This document shows, piece by piece, positions 22,074-30,971 of a stretch of 64,000 bases of DNA. A program made the translations under genes and the position numbers. The DNA lies in the NCBI GenBank assembly GCA_030650395.1, contig JAUSDY010000016.1, positions 62,001-126,000 of the forward strand, given 5' to 3'. Below the pieces are notes generated by a model. The model made no database searches and was not told the origin of the DNA. It was given only the letters and a program-made list of their open reading frames with translations. Positions within the stretch are counted from its first letter, which is position 1, and every line of letters begins with the position of its first letter. The stretch is from Acidobacteriota bacterium (GTDB taxonomy: Bacteria > Acidobacteriota > Vicinamibacteria > Vicinamibacterales > UBA2999).

Positions 22074-23960
22074 ATGTGTGGGATCGTCGGCATCGTCGAG
22101 CGTGATCTGAATCGGCCGGTGCTGGCCGACGATCTCGCGCGAATGGTGAGGACGCTGCACCATCGCGGTCCCGACGAAGAGGGCAGCATTACGCTCAACG
22201 GCGTCGGCCTCGGCATGCGCCGCCTCGCCATTGTCGACCTCGCGTCGGGGCAGCAGCCGATCCTCAATGAGGCCGGCGACATCAAGGTCGTTGCCAACGG
22301 CGAGATCTACAACTTCCAGGAGCTGCGCCAGGAGCTGGAAGGCCACGGCCACGTCTTCCGCTCCCGCGCCTCGGACATCGAGGTGCTGGTGCACGCCTAC
22401 GAGCAGTGGGGTGAGGATTTCCTGCCGAAGCTGCGCGGGATGTTCGCGCTGGCCCTGTGGGACGGCCGCACTCGCACGCTGATCGCGGCGCGCGATCGGG
22501 CAGGCGAGAAGCCCTTGTACTGGACTGAGACCCCGCGCGGGCTGCTGCTCGCTTCGGAGGTGAAGGCGCTGCTGGTCCGGCCGGAGGTGTCGCGCGAGCT
22601 CGATCCGGTCGCGCTCGATCAATTCCTGACCTACGAGTACATTCTCGCGCCGCTCACGATCCTGAAGGGTGTTCACAAGATTCCGCCGGCGCATTTCCTG
22701 CGCTACCGCGACGGCGAGGTCTCGGTCCATCGCTATTGGGATGCCGCGGACATACCCCTTCGGGAGTGGCGGGACGAAGAGGCGGCCGAGGCCCTGAAGG
22801 CGGCGCTACGCAAAGCGGTGAGCCGCCAGCTGATGGCCGACGTGCCGCTTGGCGCGCTTCTCTCCGGTGGCATCGACTCCAGCTCGATCGTCGCGTTCAT
22901 GAGCGAGGCGGCTGCCCAACCGGTCAATAGCTTCAGCATCGGATTCTCGGACGGCAGCTACAACGAGCTGCCGTATGCGCGCGAAGTTGCGGCCCTCTTC
23001 AAGACCAACCATCGCGAGCGGTCGGTGTCGCCCGATCTCGGCGACCTCTTCGAGCGCCTCGTCGTCCACCTCGACGAACCATTCGCCGACGTCTCGCTGT
23101 TTCCGACGTTCAGCGTTTCGGAGCTGGCGCGCGAGCACGTCAAAGTGGTGCTGTCAGGCGACGGCGGCGACGAGCTGTTCGGCGGATACGACGCCTACCA
23201 GGCGCAGGCCCTTGCCGCGCGCCTCGGCTGGCTGGGCGAGGCGCTCATCCCGGCCATCGCCGGAGTCGCCGCGGCCCTGCCGCCCACCGAGAAGAAGAAG
23301 GGGCTGGTGAACAAGGTCAAGCGCTTCAGCGCCGGCGCCGCCACCGCTCCGGCCGACCTCGGCCACTATCGGTGGATGGTGTATCTCGGCTCGCGAGCGA
23401 AGGCGCGTCTCTACAACGGGGGACTGCGCGACGCGCTCCGCAGCCACGATGTCTACGCGCCGGTGCGCGACGCGCTCGCGCGCTTCGGCCAGGACGATGT
23501 GTTGAATCGGCAGTTGTACGCGGACCTCAGTCTCTACCTGGCCGACGACATCCTGGTGAAGGTCGATCGCATGAGCATGGCGACGTCGCTCGAGACGCGC
23601 GCGCCGTTTCTCGACGGCGATCTGATGGAGCTGGCGTTCTCGATGCCCGGCCACTTGAAGATCAGGAACGGCGAGCGCAAGTGGATCCTCAAGCAGGCGA
23701 TGCGCGGCGTGCTGCCCGAGTCGATCCTGTCGCGGCGGAAGGAAGGCTTCAGCATCCCGATGAAGAACTGGCTGCGGCGTGAGCTGGCGCCGCTGATGCG
23801 GGATCTCCTATCGGTCGAGCGCGTGGCCAGGCGCGGGCTGTTCGATTCCAAGGAAGTGGCGGCGCTTGTCGCCGCGCACGTCTCAGGCCGAGAGAATCAC
23901 GCGCATACGCTCTTCCCGTTGATGGTGTTCGAGCGTTGGGCGACGGAGCATCTCTTGTAG
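22074..23960 (+). CDS. asnB: Asparagine synthase (glutamine-hydrolysing)
   Basis: 628 residues. The N-terminal Ntn amidotransferase domain begins with MCGIVGIV, so Cys2 is the nucleophile after Met removal. It has LHHRGPDEEG, RLAIVDLASGQQP and NGEIYNFQEL. The synthetase domain has the PP-loop LLSGGIDSSSIVAF and SGDGGDELFGGY. In exopolysaccharide loci such enzymes may amidate sugars rather than aspartate, and this one lies in a glycan cluster. The start is unambiguous because of the MCG. Only a heptamer repeat precedes it, with no Shine-Dalgarno. Confidence 0.95.
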   Translation: MCGIVGIVERDLNRPVLADDLARMVRTLHHRGPDEEGSITLNGVGLGMRRLAIVDLASGQQPILNEAGDIKVVANGEIYNFQELRQELEGHGHVFRSRASDIEVLVHAYEQWGEDFLPKLRGMFALALWDGRTRTLIAARDRAGEKPLYWTETPRGLLLASEVKALLVRPEVSRELDPVALDQFLTYEYILAPLTILKGVHKIPPAHFLRYRDGEVSVHRYWDAADIPLREWRDEEAAEALKAALRKAVSRQLMADVPLGALLSGGIDSSSIVAFMSEAAAQPVNSFSIGFSDGSYNELPYAREVAALFKTNHRERSVSPDLGDLFERLVVHLDEPFADVSLFPTFSVSELAREHVKVVLSGDGGDELFGGYDAYQAQALAARLGWLGEALIPAIAGVAAALPPTEKKKGLVNKVKRFSAGAATAPADLGHYRWMVYLGSRAKARLYNGGLRDALRSHDVYAPVRDALARFGQDDVLNRQLYADLSLYLADDILVKVDRMSMATSLETRAPFLDGDLMELAFSMPGHLKIRNGERKWILKQAMRGVLPESILSRRKEGFSIPMKNWLRRELAPLMRDLLSVERVARRGLFDSKEVAALVAAHVSGRENHAHTLFPLMVFERWATEHLL

Positions 23961-23988
23961 TTGAGAGTGCAGAGTTAAGAGTTAAGAG
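23961..23988. repeat. Four heptamers ending in TTAAGAG after asnB
   Basis: TTGAGAG, TGCAGAG, TTAAGAG, TTAAGAG start on the base after the asnB stop codon. Each is 7 bp. This lies between convergent genes, just before the SWIB-gene terminator. Confidence 0.88.
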
Positions 23989-23992
23989 CCGT

Positions 23993-24025
23993 ACAAAAGA
24001 AAAGGCGCACGGTTTCCCGTGCGCC
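23993..24025 (-). terminator. Intrinsic terminator of the SWIB-domain gene
   Basis: On the minus strand the stem GGCGCACGG pairs with CCGTGCGCC (24025-24017 with 24012-24004) around a four-base loop. A T-rich tract TTTTCTTTTGT follows. It is 20 bp after the stop of the 24046-24333 gene and is the clearest one-directional intrinsic terminator in the window. Confidence 0.9.
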
Positions 24026-24045
24026 CGTGATCGCCGAAGCTATCG

Positions 24046-24333
24046 TTACTTCAGGTGCTTGCTGACCAGTTTGGTCATCTCGAACATGTTGACCATGGCC
24101 TTGCCACCGAAGACGGTCTTCAGGGCGGCGTCGGCCTTGATCATGCGCCTGTTGGTCTTGTCCTGAAGGCCATTCTTCTTGATGTAGGCCCAGAGCTTCT
24201 TGGTGACCTCGGTACGCGGAATCGGCTTGCTGCCGACCACTTCCGCCAGCGCGGCGCTAGGTTGGACAGGCTTCATAAACGCGGCGTTCGCTTTCCTCGG
24301 TTTCGCGGCTTTCTTCTTCGCAGCTTTTGCCAT
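24046..24333 (-). CDS. SWIB/MDM2-domain mini-protein
   Basis: 95 residues. A lysine/alanine-rich histone-H1-like N-terminus (AKAAKKKAAKPRKANAAF) is followed by a complete SWIB domain: PSAALAEVVGSKPIPRTEVTKKLWAYIKKNGLQ, then NRRMIKADAALKTVFGGK (described in two pieces) and MFEMTKLVSKHLK. SWIB (BAF60b) domains are best known from eukaryotic chromatin remodellers, but stand-alone bacterial copies occur in Chlamydiae and Acidobacteriota. The basic tail suggests DNA or nucleoid binding. It is monocistronic with its own terminator. Confidence 0.92.
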   Translation of the reverse strand: MAKAAKKKAAKPRKANAAFMKPVQPSAALAEVVGSKPIPRTEVTKKLWAYIKKNGLQDKTNRRMIKADAALKTVFGGKAMVNMFEMTKLVSKHLK

Positions 24334-24465
24334 CTGATCTCCTATAGCAACCTCTCAACGACAGCGTTGCAGAGGGAGATTACTATGGATTCGCACTTTT
24401 TCCCTCTGAAAAGTGCGCCGCCCCCTCTGAAAAACGGATGCGGCGACGTATTTCCCCTCTGGAAA
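24334..24465. other. Short intergenic stretch with CCCTCTGAAAA repeats
   Basis: 132 bp upstream of the SWIB gene and downstream of glpD. It contains TCCCTCTGAAAAGTGCG and CCCCTCTGAAAAACGG as imperfect direct repeats, a TTTCCCCTCTGG variant, and a CAACG...CGTTG hairpin (24356-24371). The SWIB promoter must lie here. No gene was seen. Confidence 0.5.
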
Positions 24466-26106
24466 CTAGTCCCGCGGGAGCCGATAGAAGGCCTCGACCT
24501 CGGCGACCTCGTTGCGCGTGCGCCATTCATCCCAGTCGTGCGCGCGCGCCATGATCGCGCCGGCCCGCTCCAGCGCGTCGGTGCCGGGGTGGCCCGCGGC
24601 GCCTGCTTCAGTGCGCCGGATCACCGCATCCCCGAGCTTGAGTGCCATCTCCCGGCGAGCCGCATAGAGAATTTCTGCGCCCAAAACGTCGCACGAACGG
24701 CCGAGCGGACGCCCGAGGGCGGGCACGTCCCGCGCCATCTGCAGCACGCGGTCGTAGCCGGTACCGTAGGTCGTGGCAATGCGACGCAGGGTGTCGGGGC
24801 TGATCTCCCCGACGTCACGCACCACCACGGCCTTCAGGAAGTTGTCGACGTGCGCCATGCTGCCGCCCTGCAGGGGCGTTTCGGCGGTGCGGCACGGCGG
24901 AGGGGTCGCATGCCCTAGCGTGCGGAACACCGCGTCCACGGCCAGGCACGCGGTGTGTCGAGCGGTTGTGTACCGCACGCCGAAGACCGACACGAGGCCG
25001 GGAAGCCCATGCCGGCCGTGATCAACGACCTGGCTCTCGCGCAGCAACTTGACGTGCGCGTCCTTACCGGAAAGCATCGGCAGCAGGCCCCGGTGGACCA
25101 GCCGGATGTCGCCGGCGGTGATCCCGGCATTCGGAAACGCCTCGCGCGCGTCCTTCAAGAACGCCTCGAGGTCCCAGCGCGACACCTTGAGCTCGTCGGC
25201 TGACCCTTCGTGGGCGTCGTGACTGGTGCCGACCATCGACACATCGCGCCACGGAACCATGAACAGGTAGCGGCCGCCCGCGATGCCTCCGCAGGCGTGC
25301 GCATCGACCATCTTGCGGGTGACGACGTTCATCGCCCTGGAGAGCCGGGGCGGGGGCGCGCCTTGCGACGCCACCGGCAGATCGGCCAGCAGCGCCGCCG
25401 CCCACGGACCGGCGGCATTGACGACCGTTTTGGCCCGGATGTCGAAGGTCTGGCCGGTCAAGCGGTCTTCGGCTTTGACGCCGGCCGCGCGTCCCTCGAT
25501 CCGCAAGAAGCGGTTGGCCTGAACGTAGTTGGCGGCCGCGGCCCCCGCGTCGATCGCCGACAGCAGGAACGACAGGGTCACGCGATCGGTGCTGAGCATC
25601 TGGTAGTCGTACCAGATCGCTCCTCCCGTGACGCCGCGCGGCGCCACGACCGGATTGAGCCGAAGCGCTTCTTCCCGCGCAATGATTCGGCTGGGCGGCA
25701 GGTGGGTGCCGGGGTCGGCGAGCCCCTCGTTGCGGTCGCGCGAGATGGCATCGTTGGCCGCCAGCAGCATCCGCCAGGCCAGCGAGCTGCGCATCGGCTC
25801 TCGCGTGGTGGCCACCACGAACGGCAGCGGGCGCACCAGGTGCGGCACGATGCGCGCGAGCGCGCGCCGCTCGCGGATGAACAGCCGCATCTGCTTGAAG
25901 TTGAGTGACGGCAGCGATCGCAGCCCGCCGTGCAGCGTTTTCAGGTTGTTGAACGACGTGGCGGCGCCGAAGTCGTCCTTGTCGATGATCGCGACCGAGA
26001 GGCCGCGCTGCGCGGCATCCCACGCAATCGTCACGCCGTAGAAGCCCGCCCCCACGATCAGCACGTCGAATTTTGTGTCCGCCAGGAGGCGGAGGTCGCG
26101 GATCAC
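24466..26106 (-). CDS. glpD: FAD-dependent glycerol-3-phosphate dehydrogenase
   Basis: 546 residues. The Rossmann FAD site is DVLIVGAGFYGVTIAWDAAQRG. It is followed by DKDDFGAATSFNNLKTLHGGLR (the GATS/KxxHGG region) and AAGPWAAAL, all typical of GlpD/GlpA. The C-terminal helical cap has HPGTDALERAG-like residues. The enzyme oxidises glycerol-3-phosphate to DHAP and feeds electrons to quinone at the membrane. The long upstream frame is not convincing. GTG 26106 (VIRDLRLLADTKFDVLIVG) is chosen, eight nt after a minus-strand TACAAT -10. Confidence 0.88.
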   Translation of the reverse strand: MIRDLRLLADTKFDVLIVGAGFYGVTIAWDAAQRGLSVAIIDKDDFGAATSFNNLKTLHGGLRSLPSLNFKQMRLFIRERRALARIVPHLVRPLPFVVATTREPMRSSLAWRMLLAANDAISRDRNEGLADPGTHLPPSRIIAREEALRLNPVVAPRGVTGGAIWYDYQMLSTDRVTLSFLLSAIDAGAAAANYVQANRFLRIEGRAAGVKAEDRLTGQTFDIRAKTVVNAAGPWAAALLADLPVASQGAPPPRLSRAMNVVTRKMVDAHACGGIAGGRYLFMVPWRDVSMVGTSHDAHEGSADELKVSRWDLEAFLKDAREAFPNAGITAGDIRLVHRGLLPMLSGKDAHVKLLRESQVVDHGRHGLPGLVSVFGVRYTTARHTACLAVDAVFRTLGHATPPPCRTAETPLQGGSMAHVDNFLKAVVVRDVGEISPDTLRRIATTYGTGYDRVLQMARDVPALGRPLGRSCDVLGAEILYAARREMALKLGDAVIRRTEAGAAGHPGTDALERAGAIMARAHDWDEWRTRNEVAEVEAFYRLPRD

Positions 26107-26114
26107 GGCTCGCC

Positions 26115-26124
26115 ATTGTACGAT
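26115..26124. promoter_or_regulatory. Overlapping divergent -10 elements between glpD and a methyltransferase
   Basis: Minus-strand TACAAT (26120-26115) precedes the glpD GTG by eight nt. Forward TACGAT (26119-26124) precedes the methyltransferase GTG by five (26130) or eight (26133) nt. Only 23 bp separate the two genes, so both transcripts must be leaderless or nearly so. Confidence 0.5.
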
Positions 26125-26129
26125 AGCGG

Positions 26130-26894
26130 GTGGTGATCGACGAGATTCAACGCTACTGGAACCATCGCATCCACGACCTGGAGATGACCGACGAACCCGT
26201 CGGCACCCTGGCGTTCTTCGATGACCTCGACGAGTACCGCTTCGACAAGCTGCGCTACCTGCCGGAACTGGTCGACTTTTCCGGCTTTCGCGGCAAGCAG
26301 CTGATTGAAATCGGCTGCGGCATCGGCACCGATTTGGTGCGCTTTGCACGGGGCGGCGCCCGGGTCACCGGCGTGGACCTCGCGCCCACCGCGATCGACC
26401 TTGCACGCAAAAATCTCGTGCTGCACGGCGTGACGGCCGAAGATCTGCGTGTCGCCAACGGCGAGGCCCTGCCGTACCCGGATGCCTCATTCGATGTCGT
26501 CTACGGCCACGGCGTGGTGCAGTACACGGCCAACGCGCCGCAGCTAATTAGGGAGTGTCACCGCGTGCTCAGGCCCGGCGGCACGGCGATCTTCATGGTC
26601 TACAACCGCGTGTCGTGGCTCAACGCGCTATCGAAGGTGATGAAGGTGCCACTCGAGCACGAGGATGCCCCAGTGTTGAGGAAGTACTCGATCGGCGAGT
26701 TTCGCACCTTGCTCCAGCCCTTCAGCGAGACGCGCATCGTCGCCGAGCGCTTCCCCGTGAAATCACGGCTTCACGGCGGATGGAAGGGCATCGCGTTCAA
26801 TACGTTGTTCGTCGGCACCTTCAATGCATTGCCGCGCGCGCTCGTGCGCCCGCTGGGCTGGCACCTGATGGCTTTCTGCCGAAAAGAGGGGTGA
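26130..26894 (+). CDS. Class I SAM-dependent methyltransferase
   Basis: 254 residues. Motif I is LIEIGCGIGTDLVRFA, motif II acidic VTGVDLAPTAIDLA, and post-motif FDVVYGHGVVQYTANAPQLIRECHRVLRPGG. This is a UbiE/type-11 fold enzyme. An N-terminal WNHR segment and the glycan-locus context suggest a small-molecule or glycan substrate, but it is not identified. The start is one of two adjacent GTG codons (26130 or 26133). It is divergent from glpD with almost no spacer. Confidence 0.85.
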   Translation: MVIDEIQRYWNHRIHDLEMTDEPVGTLAFFDDLDEYRFDKLRYLPELVDFSGFRGKQLIEIGCGIGTDLVRFARGGARVTGVDLAPTAIDLARKNLVLHGVTAEDLRVANGEALPYPDASFDVVYGHGVVQYTANAPQLIRECHRVLRPGGTAIFMVYNRVSWLNALSKVMKVPLEHEDAPVLRKYSIGEFRTLLQPFSETRIVAERFPVKSRLHGGWKGIAFNTLFVGTFNALPRALVRPLGWHLMAFCRKEG

Positions 26895-26926
26895 GGCGTT
26901 TTTTGGTAAGATCGAACGTTCTGGCG

Positions 26927-27922
26927 ATGAAAAGATTCCTGCCCGCCGCGGTGTTCTGCCTGGCGTTTGCCGGATCGTGCGGCAGCCCGACGGCGCCGAC
27001 ACCGCCGCCACCCCCACCCCCTCCGCCGCCTATTGCAGAGGCGCCGAGCCTGTCGTGCCGGTCGGACATATCGCGCGGCACAGTTAGTGCGGCGGGCCTT
27101 GATATCCACTTCGACGCGCCATCGGCAAGCAATGGTCAGTCGCCCGTCCTGGTTACCTGCAATCCCGGCTCGGGGACCGTGTTCCCGCTGGGGGCGACGA
27201 CCGTGACCTGCACCGCGACCGACGCCCTCAATCGTGCCGCCTCGTGCACGTTTCAAGTCACGATCTCGAAGATCCCACAGCTGTCGAGGGTGAGGTTCCT
27301 CGCTTTCGGCGACAGCATCACTGAAGGCGAAGTCACGGTGCCGGTCGGCGGCGGTGGTGGCGCCGTGTCATCGCGTCAGGTGATCGTACCCTCGGCCGCT
27401 TATCCAACGGTGCTCGCCAAGCTTCTGCAGGCGCGCTACACGGCGCAGGCCGAGAGCATCATCGTGGCCAATTACGGACGGGGCGGCGAGAAAGCCGTCA
27501 ATGCGCGGGCACGGTTCATCGATGCATTGAATACGGTCCGCCCCGAGGCCGTGCTGTTGATGGAAGGCGCTAACGACATCGCGAAGGGCGAAGACGGCGC
27601 CGCCAGCGGCGCGGCTAGCGAGGTTCGCAACATGGCAGCCGAAGCGCGACTGCGCGGCATGCGCGTGTTCATCGCGACCGTGCCGCCGGGGAGGCCGAAT
27701 TCCAGCAAGACGATTCTCGACATCCTTCTTCTCGACTACGCCAACCGCATGCGCGCTGTCGCCGGAGGCGAAGGCGCCGTGCTGGTGGACCTTTACCAGT
27801 CGATGCAGAGCGGGGTCTTCACCTATATCGGCGGCGACGGGCTCCACCCGAACGAAGCCGGTTACGCGAAAATCGCGCAAGAGTTCTTCAACGCCATCCA
27901 GGCGACGCTCGAGATCCGCTAG
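26927..27922 (+). CDS. SGNH/GDSL hydrolase lipoprotein with HYR domain
   Basis: 331 residues. The lipoprotein signal peptide (FLPAAVFCLAFAGSC, lipid-bearing Cys) is followed by a run of prolines. An HYR-like immunoglobulin domain comes next (NPGSGTVFPLGATTVTCTATDALNRAASCTFQV), then an SGNH hydrolase: FLAFGDSITEGE (Ser nucleophile), NYGRGGEKA, LLMEGANDIA and GGDGLHPNEAGYAKIA (Asp-His). It is a likely surface esterase or deacetylase, possibly trimming acyl groups from glycan. It starts at ATG 26927, 32 nt after the methyltransferase. Confidence 0.85.
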   Translation: MKRFLPAAVFCLAFAGSCGSPTAPTPPPPPPPPPPIAEAPSLSCRSDISRGTVSAAGLDIHFDAPSASNGQSPVLVTCNPGSGTVFPLGATTVTCTATDALNRAASCTFQVTISKIPQLSRVRFLAFGDSITEGEVTVPVGGGGGAVSSRQVIVPSAAYPTVLAKLLQARYTAQAESIIVANYGRGGEKAVNARARFIDALNTVRPEAVLLMEGANDIAKGEDGAASGAASEVRNMAAEARLRGMRVFIATVPPGRPNSSKTILDILLLDYANRMRAVAGGEGAVLVDLYQSMQSGVFTYIGGDGLHPNEAGYAKIAQEFFNAIQATLEIR

Positions 27923-27937
27923 GTTCTGTCCGGCGAT

Positions 27938-27957
27938 CGCGGAACTAAAGTTCCGCG
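27938..27957. repeat. Family B palindrome between convergent genes
   Basis: Identical to 1290-1309: arm CGCGGAAC, loop TAAA, arm GTTCCGCG, with the tail CTACGG. It sits 16 bp after the SGNH gene and 11 bp before the convergent membrane-protein stop, where a bidirectional terminator would be expected. Confidence 0.88.
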
Positions 27958-27967
27958 CTACGGCGCG

Positions 27968-30064
27968 CTACGGCCGGGCGACTTCGTAGATTGAAATCGT
28001 GCCGTTGCGGAATGCGACTGGCATCAACGCTCCAAGGGAATCAAATCGCTGTTCGACGTCGGGGTGCGCCGTGCGCTCCGGCGGACCCACGATGATGTAA
28101 TTGATGCCGCTCTTGACCGCGCGCTCGTAGGCCGATAACGGCGCATCTTCGAAGATGGTCCGCACCTGCTCCGAACCCTGCTGATACTTCTGCAGCGGCA
28201 CCATGGAAATGGGCAGCCCCACCGCCATCCGCCGTTCCGCGAAAGCCGGCAAATACGCCCAGGTCTCGGAGTCGCGCACGAGCGGATCGACCTGAAAGAT
28301 GGCGTCCGGCTTCGTGTTATGCCGGATCCAGTCAAACACCTGCCGATCGTCGGGTGTCAGCACCAGCGTCCAGCGGAATCCCGGGGCTTCGTTGCGGTTC
28401 GACAGGTCCTGCGTGTTGTAGACATCAATCACCGTCGTCGGCAGGCCGGTGAGTGTCACGATCGCGACGGCGACCCATGCCGCGATCCGGCCCGGCGTCG
28501 GCGCACCCTCCATCTGCTCGAACACAATGCCGGCGAGCACGGTGGCGGCCATGAACAACAAGTGGCCGACGCGCCATCCGACGTAGACATCCTGGTGATC
28601 GCGGACGTTGATGAAGAAATAGAAAATCACGCAGGCGCCCGCGAGCGCACCGAACACGCCCAGCCCCCCTCCGCTCCAGTGGAAGGAGCCTTCGAGCTTC
28701 GGCGGGGCAAGCCCGCGGCGTCGAGCCGACAGGGCCAGGGCGATTGCCGCCGCAGAGATGATCAGGACGGGACCAAAGCTGAGGAGCGTGACCAGCCAGA
28801 ACGAATGCGTCGCGACCCGATTGACCCCGAACGCGACGACGCTGCCGCCGGTGTCGACGTAGCGGAGGGCGAACACCAAGGCTGTAGCGATCGCCAACGG
28901 GATGCCGGCGGCGATCGCGTGCGCGATCGCGCGCCGGAAGTCCAGCCGGCGGACGACCGCGACGCCTTCGAACAGCGCGGCGGCCGCGGTGAACATCAGT
29001 CCGGCAAACGAGCTGATCAGGATCGAGAGGGCGAGCAGCACACCGCTCACGAACATCGCGGCGGCATCGCGGGGCCGTGCCCGATGCGAGACCGAGTACA
29101 GCCCCAGCAGCCCCATGGCGTAACCAACCGCATGATGCGGTTGGTAGAACAGCAACCGTTGCAGCCCATCGATCGGAATCCCGTGCATGTACCAGCGGGT
29201 GATTGCGTCGATGTTCAGGTTTCTGACCTCGCGCAAGGAGACACCGTTGCTGCCGAAATCGTAGAGCGCGTACAGACCCTCGAAGCTCGACGACGCAATT
29301 ACAAGGGCGACGCCGGCAGCCGACGCCCACGGCCGCACGCCGAACAGCCTCGCCGTCCCGTAGAGGAATGCGACGAACAACGCATCAATGAATACCGATC
29401 GCACCAGCAGCAATTCGTCGAGTGCGGCCCAGCCTTCGGCAAACCGGTACTGCACCGCCGTCAGCAGGTGGGGCATCCAGTAGTAGTGAAGGGCATCACC
29501 TTGAAAGTACGGATTGATGGGCAGGAACGCGCCCTTGGCGAGCTCGGCGACCACGGCGCGGCGCCACACGTAGTCGGCCGTAAAGTAGGCGCGATAGAAC
29601 TGCCCCTCGCCGGTGATCTCACCGACATGCGCAAATGGCAAGCCGGCGACGATCGGGACGATCAGCAGCAGCGCTGCCAGCGCCATCAGGTCACCGGGCG
29701 CAGTCACAGGCAATCGCCATCGTCCGCGCAGGCGCGCGGCAGGCTTGATGAGGATTGCGACCAGCAGCGGAGCGGCGATCAACAACCACACGCCGCGTCC
29801 ACCGGCGGCCCACAGGCCCGTCAACGCGAGGCTGCCAAGCGCCTGCCCGAGGAGGGGACCGAACGAGAGTGGGATCAGCCAGCCGCCGCCGGCACCGGCG
29901 ACGGCGCGGAGGATGAACACGCCCGGCAGCACGAACACCAGTTGCGCGATTGCGGCGAACGCCAGGGTGTGCGGATTCGCGACGGCCAGCAACGTGATCG
30001 CGTACGCCAACGCGGTGGCCGCTGCGACGGATGCGGCGCGAGAGAACCGGCTAGTCTCGCTCAT
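27968..30064 (-). CDS. Large polytopic membrane protein, GT-C-like
   Basis: 698 residues with about 14 membrane helices and a soluble C-terminal domain. Large loops include INPYFQGDALHYYWMPHLLTA and FYQPHHAVGYAMGLLGLY, and an acidic HYYWMP loop recalls GT-C enzymes. A C-terminal part (DRQVFDWIRHNTKPDAIFQVDP... INYIIVGPPERTAHP) is typical of bacterial membrane glycosyltransferase-like proteins. The exact family is not recognised. It starts at ATG 30064, divergent from the nucleotidyltransferase, with a minus-strand TACAAT at 30105-30100. Confidence 0.65.
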   Translation of the reverse strand: MSETSRFSRAASVAAATALAYAITLLAVANPHTLAFAAIAQLVFVLPGVFILRAVAGAGGGWLIPLSFGPLLGQALGSLALTGLWAAGGRGVWLLIAAPLLVAILIKPAARLRGRWRLPVTAPGDLMALAALLLIVPIVAGLPFAHVGEITGEGQFYRAYFTADYVWRRAVVAELAKGAFLPINPYFQGDALHYYWMPHLLTAVQYRFAEGWAALDELLLVRSVFIDALFVAFLYGTARLFGVRPWASAAGVALVIASSSFEGLYALYDFGSNGVSLREVRNLNIDAITRWYMHGIPIDGLQRLLFYQPHHAVGYAMGLLGLYSVSHRARPRDAAAMFVSGVLLALSILISSFAGLMFTAAAALFEGVAVVRRLDFRRAIAHAIAAGIPLAIATALVFALRYVDTGGSVVAFGVNRVATHSFWLVTLLSFGPVLIISAAAIALALSARRRGLAPPKLEGSFHWSGGGLGVFGALAGACVIFYFFINVRDHQDVYVGWRVGHLLFMAATVLAGIVFEQMEGAPTPGRIAAWVAVAIVTLTGLPTTVIDVYNTQDLSNRNEAPGFRWTLVLTPDDRQVFDWIRHNTKPDAIFQVDPLVRDSETWAYLPAFAERRMAVGLPISMVPLQKYQQGSEQVRTIFEDAPLSAYERAVKSGINYIIVGPPERTAHPDVEQRFDSLGALMPVAFRNGTISIYEVARP

Positions 30065-30134
30065 TCGACGTTTGGGTCATGCGCAGGCGACAGGGCGGAA
30101 TTGTATCGCGCTCCGAACGTACAATGGTGTTGGG

Positions 30135-30971
30135 ATGGGCCACGGGCAATTGATCGACTGGACGAACCTCGAACAGTTCGCGGCACCCGCGGTGATTCCG
30201 GCGCAGTGGACCTTTGTGATTCCAGCCGCGGGCCGAGCGTCCCGTCTCGGTTTCGATCGACCAAAAATCCTCTATCCGGTCGCGCGGAGAACCATCCTCG
30301 AATGGCTGCTCGACTTCGCGGCGCCAAACTGCGCGCGCGTCGTGGTTGTGCTGTCTCCCGGCGGCCGAGCGCTCGTCGAACCGGAGCTCGAACGGCTGAT
30401 GCCGGGCCGGTGCGACACCGTCATCCAGGAAGTGCCGCGCGGGATGGGCGACGCGGTTCAAGCGGCCGTGCCCGTGGTCCGCACGCCCCGCGTCGCGCTG
30501 GTGTGGGGCGATCAAGTCGCGCTGCGTCGCGCCAGCGTCGAAGCCTGTCTTCGGCTGCATGCCGGTCCGCTCCAACCCGCCGTGACGTGCCCGACCGTCG
30601 TTCGCGAGCGCCCGTACATTCATTTCGACCGCGACGATGCCGGACGGATCTCAGGGCTGAGGCAAGCGCGCGAGGGCGACCTCATGCCCGACAGGGGCGA
30701 AAGCGATACCGGGTTTTTCTGTTTTCAGACGGCGCATCTGCGTGAGCTGCTGGCAGCGTCGCTGGCCAACCCAGGCGAGCATGGGCGCTCGACCGGAGAG
30801 CTCAATCTGCTCCCCGTCATCCCGCTTGCGGCCCGTCGGGGATTGACCGTGCTCACGCCGCATCTGATGACCCTCGAAGAAACCGTGGGCATCAATTCCG
30901 CCGCGGACGCGCGGGTTGTGGAATCATACCTGCAGACCTTGCATGCCAGCCCCGGACACCGAGAGAGTTGA
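30135..30971 (+). CDS. Sugar-phosphate nucleotidyltransferase
   Basis: 278 residues. The Rossmann-like NTP-transferase N-terminus is FVIPAAGRASRLGFDRPKILYPV, a GxGxRL-type site with a Lys for the phosphates. ALVWGDQVALRR (metal Asp), GESDTGFFCF and ELNLLPVIPLA are consistent with UTP- or dTTP-dependent hexose-1-phosphate uridylyl/thymidylyltransferases. It probably supplies nucleotide sugar to the two downstream glycosyltransferases. The start is ATG 30135, nine nt after TACAAT (30120-30125). Confidence 0.85.
   Translation: MGHGQLIDWTNLEQFAAPAVIPAQWTFVIPAAGRASRLGFDRPKILYPVARRTILEWLLDFAAPNCARVVVVLSPGGRALVEPELERLMPGRCDTVIQEVPRGMGDAVQAAVPVVRTPRVALVWGDQVALRRASVEACLRLHAGPLQPAVTCPTVVRERPYIHFDRDDAGRISGLRQAREGDLMPDRGESDTGFFCFQTAHLRELLAASLANPGEHGRSTGELNLLPVIPLAARRGLTVLTPHLMTLEETVGINSAADARVVESYLQTLHASPGHRES

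Noticed and set aside
24466-26349. A longer GlpD starting at 26349
   Set aside because: The extra 81 residues are Arg/Ser-rich and antisense to the methyltransferase gene. The FAD-binding fold begins normally shortly after GTG 26106.
28319-30745. An 808-residue open frame on the plus strand
   Set aside because: It lies antisense to the 698-residue membrane protein and runs into the nucleotidyltransferase in another frame. Its composition is Arg/Gln/His-rich with no domain pattern, typical of a GC-rich shadow frame.
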